DNA from: Bacteroidota bacterium
GTDB lineage: Bacteria > Bacteroidota > Bacteroidia > Flavobacteriales > Crocinitomicaceae
DNA: 16,057 bases
Assembly: GCA_029558435.1 (NCBI GenBank)
Contig: JAKQEZ010000162.1
Coordinates: 1 to 16,057 of the forward strand
Reading direction: 5' to 3'
Below are positions 7,381-13,774 of the stretch, one piece after another. Every line of letters begins with the position of its first letter. Positions within the stretch are counted from its first letter, which is position 1. The notes beneath the pieces are model-generated. The model did no database searches and was not told the origin of the DNA. It was given only the letters and a program-made list of their open reading frames with translations. A program made the translations under genes and the position numbers.

Positions 7381-8485
7381 CTAATTTAGGAAACAAAACC
7401 TGCATCAATCCTTTTTTATGTTGTTTCAATAGCTCTATTTTCTCGGCTTGTGCGGTTATTACATCGTCTAAACTCGAAAGACAAGACGCGATTTTTTGTT
7501 GTTCTTCGATTGTTGACGGAACTAAAATTTCTATTTTGTAAATATTTGTTTTTGATAAACTTGGCACACCACCTGCCTCATTATGGTCTTTCCAATTTAT
7601 ACTTTCAAAAACATAGAAAATGTATTTTGGCAAACAGCTTTTGAAAGAATGAGTATAAAACAATGTATCTACTGTCCAAAATTTCCCATTCAAAAACATT
7701 GGTTTGTCAATTGTTCCTTTTCGTCCAATACAAACGCTTTCGCCATCATATAGATAATCATCTACTGAAAGCATATATCCTCCTGAACCATAAACAGGAA
7801 TTTCACCATTGCTTAAATGTTTATAATCTCTTCCATTTCCAATTTCAAACAATTGGTCAAAACTTTTTTCCTCCCATTCCCCTTTAAACTCCTTAAACCT
7901 CAACTTCGGCACTTTCTCATTTTCTTGCGGAAACAAATTTTGCATCAAGCCTTTTTTGTGGTTTTTGAGTAGTTCCAACTTTTGATAGTGGGCTTCTATT
8001 ACTTCATCTAAAGAAGAAAGACAGGAAGCGATTTTTTGTTGTTCTTGAATTGTTGGAAATGGAAGTTTTAATTTTTGGTATTCAGAAATATAATGTCGTT
8101 TATGCTCTTTCGCATTAAACTTAATTTGAGAAATAAGTTCGTAAATAAACTTCAAATCATCTTTCTTACTTGGCGTTAATATTTTTATTGCAGACGATTT
8201 AACTTTAAAAGGAAAATCAACAAACTTGCTATCAACAGTAAAATCATCAAAAATAATTGCAGGTAAGTTGTTGTAAATTCCAAACTCTTCTTTTGTATAA
8301 CCCAAAACAAAACTTTTATTTGCTGTCAATACAGGAGTTCCGTCATTTTGATAATTCGTATCAGTAACGATGTAGTTATCTGGTCTTTCATAATCCAAAA
8401 TGTCTTCCAATGTTTTCACTTCCCACTCTGCACTATTGGCAAATTCGGGAAAACGCGATTCGGGTATCAATTTTTTCTTACTCAT
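7373..8485 (-). CDS. hsdS: Type I restriction-modification specificity subunit S
   Basis: HsdS recognises the bipartite DNA target and scaffolds HsdM and HsdR. The 370 residues show two target-recognition domains (about 16-145 and 200-325), each followed by a conserved helical spacer containing EQQKIASCLSSLD (148-160 and 328-340) and a HKKGLMQxLFP end. The two spacers are exactly 180 residues apart. The protein is somewhat shorter than the usual 400-450 residues, mostly because the recognition domains are compact. The start at 8485 overlaps the GxxExxY gene by 4 nt, and the end overlaps the DUF1016 gene by 8 nt, so translation is probably coupled. Confidence 0.97.
   Translation of the reverse strand: MSKKKLIPESRFPEFANSAEWEVKTLEDILDYERPDNYIVTDTNYQNDGTPVLTANKSFVLGYTKEEFGIYNNLPAIIFDDFTVDSKFVDFPFKVKSSAIKILTPSKKDDLKFIYELISQIKFNAKEHKRHYISEYQKLKLPFPTIQEQQKIASCLSSLDEVIEAHYQKLELLKNHKKGLMQNLFPQENEKVPKLRFKEFKGEWEEKSFDQLFEIGNGRDYKHLSNGEIPVYGSGGYMLSVDDYLYDGESVCIGRKGTIDKPMFLNGKFWTVDTLFYTHSFKSCLPKYIFYVFESINWKDHNEAGGVPSLSKTNIYKIEILVPSTIEEQQKIASCLSSLDDVITAQAEKIELLKQHKKGLMQVLFPKLVE
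7389..7515. repeat. hsdS spacer direct repeat, distal copy
   Basis: About 127 bp of hsdS encoding the C-terminal conserved spacer is repeated at 7929-8055, offset by 540 bp. The copies share long identical runs, including GCGATTTTTTGTTGTTCTT. Such in-frame repeats allow recombination between recognition domains and thus a change of DNA specificity. Confidence 0.8.
7929..8055. repeat. hsdS spacer direct repeat, proximal copy
   Basis: This is the partner of the repeat at 7389-7515 and encodes the central spacer between the two recognition domains. Recombination between the copies within this gene would remove one recognition domain, while exchange with another hsdS gene would swap one. Confidence 0.8.
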
Positions 8486-8958
8486 TTGTCTGAACCTTGA
8501 TTAGTTTGATTTTCTTGATGACTTGATTTTTTGGGGTTCTGGAAATCAAGGGAATCCTTCAATCCTTTTGAATCACGGTTCAAGACTTTATTGTTATGTA
8601 CCCTTTTGAATTGTAGGGATTTTGAACCAAAATTTATCAATAAACCAATTTCCAAATTGTATGCTTCTACATAATTCATTGCTTGTGCCAAATGCACATC
8701 TTCCAAATTGATGATTGCTTTGATTTCAACCATTATTTTTTCTACTACGAAAAAATCAACACGCCTTGTACCAATATCATAGCCTTTGTATTGTAGTTGC
8801 ATTTCTTGTTCACGCACAAAATTGATGTTCTGCATCTGCATTTCTATTGCTAATGCACGTTGATACACTACTTCTTGAAAACCGTTTCCAAGATGCTTGT
8901 GTACTTCCATTGCTGCACCAATTATTTTATGTGTAAGTTCTTGTTCTTTCATAATCAA
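8482..8958 (-). CDS. GxxExxY family PD-(D/E)XK nuclease-like protein
   Basis: The family-naming motif GFQEVVY is at residues 26-32. A nuclease-like core follows with Asp68 (RVDFF) and Glu78/Lys80 (VEIKA), and the usual ending GLLINFGSKSLQFKR at 105-119. Biochemical function is unknown for this family as far as I know; the fold suggests DNA cleavage. The 158 residues exceed the usual length of about 125. The extra tail from about residue 125 (NRDSKGLKDSLD...) is encoded by a DNA repeat that occurs again just upstream of the gene. The gene lies between hsdR and hsdS and overlaps hsdS by 4 nt. It looks like a later insertion into the operon. Confidence 0.95.
   Translation of the reverse strand: MIMKEQELTHKIIGAAMEVHKHLGNGFQEVVYQRALAIEMQMQNINFVREQEMQLQYKGYDIGTRRVDFFVVEKIMVEIKAIINLEDVHLAQAMNYVEAYNLEIGLLINFGSKSLQFKRVHNNKVLNRDSKGLKDSLDFQNPKKSSHQENQTNQGSDK
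8486..8587. repeat. Direct repeat flanking the GxxExxY gene, copy A
   Basis: It begins TTGTCTGAACCTTGATT (8486-8502) and ends AATCACGGTTCAAGACT (8571-8587). Copy B (8960-9072) has the same ends with one and zero mismatches, and the middle is more diverged but similar in character (TTGATT words, AATCC words). Copy A encodes the last ~35 residues of the GxxExxY protein and ends next to the hsdS start codon. Confidence 0.8.
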
Positions 8959-8959
8959 A

Positions 8960-9072
8960 TTGTCTAAACCTTGATTTTTAAGATTTACTTGATTGCTTGA
9001 TTTTAATATTATACTTATTTTGTTTCATCTTCGGGGTAATCCAATAATCCTATTTAATCACGGTTCAAGACT
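8960..9072. repeat. Direct repeat flanking the GxxExxY gene, copy B
   Basis: It begins TTGTCTAAACCTTGATT (8960-8976) and ends AATCACGGTTCAAGACT (9056-9072), the latter identical to copy A. It fills the 112-bp gap between hsdR and the GxxExxY gene, and its last bases run into the hsdR stop codon (TAG, 9073-9071). No other gene is seen in this gap. Confidence 0.8.
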
Positions 9073-12031
9073 ATTCATAAGCTCCTAATCCTGAAATTTC
9101 ACGCCCTTGGGCAAGTTTTTTTAATTGTGGAACTAAATCTTCCATTAGAGCTAATTCTTTTACCCTGCGTTCTTTCCAATTCAAATCTAACGGTTCTAAG
9201 AGGTCGGTCAGTTTTTCTCCGTCAAAAATCATTCGGCTCATTATTTTTTCTACAAAGGTTTTTAGGTCAGCTGTTTGCAAACCGTGTTTGAGAGCAATGT
9301 CAGCAATTTCTTTGTTATATTTTTCGTCTTTAAATGTATCAAAACCTTTGCGAAGCGTAGCCACATCTTGTCCGCTGTTCCAATCCAAACTATTAATATA
9401 CTCGGTTAAATCTTCTTCCTCGTCCATTAGGTTAGAATTGGATTTTAGCAAACTGATAACCTGTGCTTTGGTCATTTTTTGCTTGGCAGGATTCTTTTGC
9501 GTGCTATCGGCAATCAAGTTCATTATATAGTCGTAATCAATCACGGCAGAAGCAAACAACACAAATTCAAAATCCAATTGCTGAATTTCGGGCGGTGCCT
9601 GGTCTCCTTTTTTCTGTTGAATTTCCCGTAATTGTTTGGCGGTTTCTATATACGAACTTCGGAACTCCTGCAAGGTTTCCGTTGGCAAAATGGCTTCAAT
9701 TTTTGCTTTTTGTGTTTCGTTCAAATCGGTGTATTGGTCAAGCTGTGTTTTGAGCCGTTGTACTTCTTTAAAGTTTTCTACAAAAGAAATCCGAGCCGCA
9801 TCGCCACGCAAACCATATACTTCTTGCGGTTCACAAACAAGGTTTTGCTCCTGCATAAAATCACCCAACTTGGCTACGGCTTCTTGATATTTTTCAATCA
9901 TTACAGGTGCAGGGTCAACCAACCAAATTTCTCTTGCTTTGCTGTTGTCTTCTCCCGAAAACAAGGCAATAGCTTGGTTTACGGCATCTTGTTGGCTTCT
10001 GAAATCTAACACATTTCCGTAAGGTTTGGTGTCATTTAACACTCGGTTGGTTCGTGAAAACGCCTGTATCAATCCGTGGTATTTCAGATTTTTGTCCACA
10101 TACAAAGTATTCAGATACTTGCTGTCAAAACCTGTAAGCAACATATCCACCACAATAGTAATGTCGATTTTATGCTCGTGCGAATAATCGGCATTGCTGT
10201 ATTTTTGGTCTTTGATGCGTTTTTGCACATCTTGGTAATACAAATCAAATTCGTTGATGCTGTGATTTGTGCCAAACTGTTTGTTGTAGTCGGCAATAAT
10301 TTCTATCAACGCTTTTTTCTTTTCTTCGGGGTTTTGTTGGTTATCTTCTTTTTCCTGCGTTAAATCTTCCTGTATCTGCTGAATGTCTTTATTTCCTTCG
10401 GCAGGTGGCGAAAACACACAAGCAACATTTAATGTTGTGTATTCGGGATTTTCGGCTTTTTTCTGTGTTTGTATTTCCTTAAAAAGTTGGTAGTATTCAA
10501 TAGCGTTATTGATAGAAGCCGTTGCCAAAACCGCATTGAATTTTCTGTGATTTGTGGCTGCATTGTGTTTATCCAAAATGGCTTCTACTACCGCTTGTTG
10601 CGTAATCGTTTCACCCGACTTTTGATTTTTATTTCCCTTGAAATAATCAATATGGAAACGCAACACATTTCTGTCGTCAATGGCGTGTGTAATGGTGTAG
10701 GCGTGTAGCTGCTTTTCAAAAATATCCTGCGTGGTTTTGTAAGAGGCGTATTCTCCTTCTCTGATGTTGTAATTAGCATTATCATCAAAAATGGGTGTTC
10801 CTGTAAAACCAAATAATTGAGCATTCGGAAAAAACTCTTTTATAGCTTTGTGATTTTCGCCAAACTGCGAACGGTGGCATTCGTCAAAGATGAAAACCAT
10901 ACGTTTTTTGCTCAACGGTTCTAAACGCTCTTTGTAGTTACGTTTGTTCGTTCCGTCCAATGCCAAGCCCAATTTTTGAATGGTGGTAACAATTACTTTG
11001 TCGGCATAATCAGTAGAAAGTAAACGCTTTACCAAAGTTTCGGTATTGGTATTTTCTTCTACACTTCCTTCTTGAAATTTATTAAATTCTTCACGAGTTT
11101 GTCTGTCCAAATCTTTTCTGTCCACCACAAACAAACATTTTTCAATATCGGGATTGTCTTTCAATAAAGTTGAGGCTTTGAACGAGGTCAAAGTTTTACC
11201 GCTTCCCGTAGTATGCCAAATGTAACCGTTACCTCTGTTTTGCTGAATGCAATCTACAATCGCCTTTACTGCATAAATTTGATACGGTCGCATTACGAGC
11301 ATTTTTTGCTCGCTTTCTACCAAAACCATATACTTGCTAATCATTTCGCCCAAAGTACATTTGGACAGAAATTTTTCGGCAAAGGGTTCAAGGTGTGTTA
11401 TTTTCTTGTTGCTCTCGTCTGCTAATTGGTAAATAGGTAAAAACTGTTCGTCAGCATTGAATTGAAAATGCTGATTTTTATTATTGGCAAAATAGTAAGT
11501 GTTTGTTCGGTTGCTTACAATAAACAACTGCATAAAGCAAAGCAATGAATTTCCGTAACCGTTACCCGCTTCATTTTTGTAATCAACAATTTGTTGCATT
11601 GCTTTTCGTGGAGAAATATCCAATTTCTTCAATTCGATTTGCACCACAGGCAAGCCATTGATGAGCAAAATAACATCATAGCGTTGGTGGCTGTTTTCCG
11701 TATTGATACGCAGTTGTGAAATTACTTCATAATCGTTTTTACACCAATCTTTGATGTTTACCAACGTGTAATGTAAAGGCGTTCCGTCTTCACGTTGAAA
11801 ATATTGTCGTTCACGCAACAATTTAGAAGCCGCAAAAACATCAGGATTGATGATTTCTTCACGTAATCGTAAAAACTCACTATCAGAAAGATGAACACGG
11901 TTGAGTTCTTCAAATTTTGTTTTGAAGTTCTGTTCCAACGTTTTTCTATCAACTATATCAGGACGATGAATATATTTCAACCCTTTTAATTGCTCGATTA
12001 AGGTTTCTTCTATTTGGTTTTCTTTGCTCAT
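9071..12031 (-). CDS. hsdR: Type I restriction endonuclease subunit R
   Basis: HsdR provides ATP-driven DNA translocation and cleavage for the type I complex. The N-terminal nuclease domain shows Asp119 (YDVILL) and Glu133/Lys135 (QIELKK). The helicase motor follows: Walker A TTGSGKT (274-280), the DECH box (383-386), TGTP (410-413) and a motif VI-like LIQAFSRTNR in the second RecA domain. A helical C-terminal region binds the methylase core. At 986 residues it is of normal length and appears intact. The ATG at 12031 overlaps the stop of the upstream regulator gene by 4 nt, so regulator and endonuclease are translated together. Confidence 0.98.
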   Translation of the reverse strand: MSKENQIEETLIEQLKGLKYIHRPDIVDRKTLEQNFKTKFEELNRVHLSDSEFLRLREEIINPDVFAASKLLRERQYFQREDGTPLHYTLVNIKDWCKNDYEVISQLRINTENSHQRYDVILLINGLPVVQIELKKLDISPRKAMQQIVDYKNEAGNGYGNSLLCFMQLFIVSNRTNTYYFANNKNQHFQFNADEQFLPIYQLADESNKKITHLEPFAEKFLSKCTLGEMISKYMVLVESEQKMLVMRPYQIYAVKAIVDCIQQNRGNGYIWHTTGSGKTLTSFKASTLLKDNPDIEKCLFVVDRKDLDRQTREEFNKFQEGSVEENTNTETLVKRLLSTDYADKVIVTTIQKLGLALDGTNKRNYKERLEPLSKKRMVFIFDECHRSQFGENHKAIKEFFPNAQLFGFTGTPIFDDNANYNIREGEYASYKTTQDIFEKQLHAYTITHAIDDRNVLRFHIDYFKGNKNQKSGETITQQAVVEAILDKHNAATNHRKFNAVLATASINNAIEYYQLFKEIQTQKKAENPEYTTLNVACVFSPPAEGNKDIQQIQEDLTQEKEDNQQNPEEKKKALIEIIADYNKQFGTNHSINEFDLYYQDVQKRIKDQKYSNADYSHEHKIDITIVVDMLLTGFDSKYLNTLYVDKNLKYHGLIQAFSRTNRVLNDTKPYGNVLDFRSQQDAVNQAIALFSGEDNSKAREIWLVDPAPVMIEKYQEAVAKLGDFMQEQNLVCEPQEVYGLRGDAARISFVENFKEVQRLKTQLDQYTDLNETQKAKIEAILPTETLQEFRSSYIETAKQLREIQQKKGDQAPPEIQQLDFEFVLFASAVIDYDYIMNLIADSTQKNPAKQKMTKAQVISLLKSNSNLMDEEEDLTEYINSLDWNSGQDVATLRKGFDTFKDEKYNKEIADIALKHGLQTADLKTFVEKIMSRMIFDGEKLTDLLEPLDLNWKERRVKELALMEDLVPQLKKLAQGREISGLGAYE

Positions 12032-12216
12032 TCTTCTATCAATAAATCTTTAGCGTTAATGTCTAAAACTTTTGCAATTCGATACAAATCTTCAATGCTT
12101 GGTTGTCTTACATTTCGGGCATACTCGTTAATTGAGTTGTAACTTTTACCCAACTTCTTAGCAAGCCACGCCTGTGAAATACCTTTTTCTTTTAAAACGT
12201 CTTTAATTCGGTTCAT
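12028..12216 (-). CDS. Small Xre family helix-turn-helix regulator
   Basis: This 62-residue protein is a single Cro/C1-type helix-turn-helix domain: ISQAWLAKKLGKSYNSINEY (residues 13-32) covers the two DNA-binding helices, and SIEDLYRIAKVLDI is the usual third part. It resembles restriction-modification controller (C) proteins, which are small Xre proteins that bind repeats near their own promoter. It is the first gene of the operon and overlaps hsdR by 4 nt. Two identical direct repeats lie 33-68 bp upstream of its start and are the likely binding sites. It is expected to delay or limit the restriction subunit. Confidence 0.95.
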   Translation of the reverse strand: MNRIKDVLKEKGISQAWLAKKLGKSYNSINEYARNVRQPSIEDLYRIAKVLDINAKDLLIEE

Positions 12217-12241
12217 TGAAGCCTAATAATTGTTTAGCGTG

Positions 12242-12284
12242 TAAAGATAGTAAAAATTCACTACGAAACAGTGTAAAAATTCAC
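12242..12284 (-). promoter_or_regulatory. Restriction-operon promoter with two direct operator repeats
   Basis: On the minus strand, TATCTTTA (12249-12242) resembles the TAnnTTTG -7 box of Bacteroidota, with a GTTTCG at 12269-12264 near the expected upstream position. The 12-bp sequence GTGAATTTTTAC occurs twice as a perfect direct repeat (12261-12250 and 12284-12273), 23 bp apart, about two helical turns. Each is an imperfect palindrome (GTnAAnnTTnAC). One copy lies between the two promoter boxes and the other just upstream, a layout suited to control by the Xre protein encoded next. The transcription start is inferred. Confidence 0.7.
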
Positions 12285-12483
12285 GATATTGCTGTGGGTG
12301 GGAGAGGGCAAGCTCTTTTGGTTTTTGAGCGTTGGCTTTGAGCGGTTGGAAAACCAAATGTGCTTGACCGTGCGGTTGGCTAAAATTGGTTTAAAAATGT
12401 GCTTTGGCAAAAAATAAAAAACATTCTTGTTGTTCTGTCATTTCCGCTGTTCCGTTGATTTTGGCACGGTTGGTTTTACACTT
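12285..12483. repeat. Non-coding leader of the restriction block with repeated words
   Basis: No gene is seen here. The stretch contains GCAAGCTCTTTTGG (12308-12321), GAGCGTTGGCTTTG (12327-12340), ATGTGCTTG (12358-12366) and GTGCGGTTGG (12370-12379), close to words found at the far end of the operon (3361-3455). It lies upstream of the promoter, between it and element 4. Confidence 0.6.
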
Positions 12484-12620
12484 GCACCCAACGGTTCGGG
12501 TATTGCCGAAGGCGGGGATTTTTAGCAAAAAAGTTCAATAGAATTACTGCTGTTGAACCTTGCACAAATGTCCAACCGAAGCCGTTCAGCCCCGCTTTTG
12601 GCAATACCTTGTTATCGGAA
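12484..12620. repeat. attC-like cassette-boundary element 4
   Basis: The left box GCACCCAAC (12484-12492) and the right box GTTATCGGAA (12611-12620) enclose 118 bp, as in the other copies. The spacer GGTTC (12493-12497) is followed by an arm at 12499-12517 that pairs with 12590-12608 at 17 of 19 positions. An internal motif at 12561-12581 is close to those in elements 1 and 3 (18 of 21 positions equal to the first motif of element 3). The arm sequence itself differs from the other elements while the pairing is kept, which points to selection on structure. The left box complements the right box of element 3. Confidence 0.82.
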
Positions 12621-12633
12621 GTTCTTCTATTAA

Positions 12634-13773
12634 TCACTCTACAAACGGCTTAATATGTTGACTATGTTTCTTCAAATTCCAAGTGAACAAACCGCCACAA
12701 TCGTTTAGTTTGGTGCAAGATTTACATTCGGGCAAATATTCATTTTTCCAGTCGGAAATAGATTTACGGCAATACTTCCAAAGGTTTTCGGGCAACACAC
12801 AAAGTTGCGAATTGTAAATAGAAACGTTCATTCCTTGACCTGCTAAAAAATTAACTGCTTCGCCTAATTCTTCAACGTAATCGTGTGGGTCAATCCAAAG
12901 TTTTTCAATGTTGTGCGGTGTGTATCCAATGTATTCCAACCCCATAAACGTAACGTGTTCAGCAAATGGTAAATTCTTGTAAATAAATCGTGCAAGTTTT
13001 GTCAATCGTGGAATTGATTGCTTATGCAGCACAATTCTAATTTCAATTCGTTGGTTGTATCGTGCAAGATTGTGAAGTCCTAAAATTGTTTGATTAAATG
13101 CGTCTTTTGCCTGCACAATATAGTCGTGAACTTTGTAATAATCTGCATAAACAGGAATACCCAACATTAAACGTTTATAGTCAATTTGTGCAAGTCGTTC
13201 AGCAATGTTGTGCCACGCAAAAGAACGTCCGTTTGTAAGAACGTGAATTTCCGTTTCGGGCAAATTTTCTTTAAGCGTTTCCAAAGTTTGAAAAAACAGT
13301 TCTCCCATTAAAGTTGGCTCACCACCAGAAATACCTAATTCAACACAATCTTTTGGAATAAGCGGAATTAGTTTTTGATGAATGTCGTATAATCTTGGAA
13401 TATCGTTTTTATCTCTTGGCGGTTGCGAACACATTAAGCAATTACTATTGCAACGTTCCGTGGCGAGCAAAGTATTATGAAATGAATTTACTCTGTAAAG
13501 TGTGTTTATATTTCCGTCATTGCCCACGGCAACAATATCGCCTTCTGTAAGGTGTTCAAAAGTCGGGATTTTTGAAACAGTTGGAAATGCAAAATCTTTT
13601 TCTGTAAAATCGTTATTGGTTAAAATGCCTTTGAAGTTTTTGTTTGGAATTTCGGGTAATTCGCTTTCAGAAATGAGAAAAGTATTTCCGTCCAACTTGT
13701 CAGTGTTGCGTGTTACACGTCCAACAAGCGGTTCACTTACATTTCTTGATATTCCTTTTGTTCTTAAAAGCAT
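12634..13773 (-). CDS. hxsC: His-Xaa-Ser system radical SAM maturase HxsC
   Basis: This 379-residue radical SAM enzyme carries the 4Fe-4S motif CNSNCLMC (Cys108, Cys112, Cys115) and GGEPT (150-154) for SAM binding. A C-terminal cysteine group (YCRKS, PECKSC, NDCGG) probably binds an auxiliary cluster. Sequence and neighbours identify it as HxsC of the HXS system, in which two radical SAM proteins are thought to modify a His-x-Ser repeat peptide; the chemistry is not established to my knowledge. Residues 1-100 form an N-terminal region typical of HxsC. The start at 13773 is one base after the hxsB stop. It is the last gene, and its stop lies 13 bp from element 4. Confidence 0.95.
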   Translation of the reverse strand: MLLRTKGISRNVSEPLVGRVTRNTDKLDGNTFLISESELPEIPNKNFKGILTNNDFTEKDFAFPTVSKIPTFEHLTEGDIVAVGNDGNINTLYRVNSFHNTLLATERCNSNCLMCSQPPRDKNDIPRLYDIHQKLIPLIPKDCVELGISGGEPTLMGELFFQTLETLKENLPETEIHVLTNGRSFAWHNIAERLAQIDYKRLMLGIPVYADYYKVHDYIVQAKDAFNQTILGLHNLARYNQRIEIRIVLHKQSIPRLTKLARFIYKNLPFAEHVTFMGLEYIGYTPHNIEKLWIDPHDYVEELGEAVNFLAGQGMNVSIYNSQLCVLPENLWKYCRKSISDWKNEYLPECKSCTKLNDCGGLFTWNLKKHSQHIKPFVE

Positions 13774-13774
13774 A

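Noticed and set aside
9463..10363. Several plus-strand frames of 80-125 codons opposite hsdR
   Set aside because: They are antisense to a fully conserved gene, show unnatural Phe/Val/Cys-rich composition and have no motifs.
151..12620. Elements as ordinary MITE or IS insertions
   Set aside because: No target duplication flanks any copy and no transposase is present. The matching sequences lie at the ends of the gene blocks, not around the elements.
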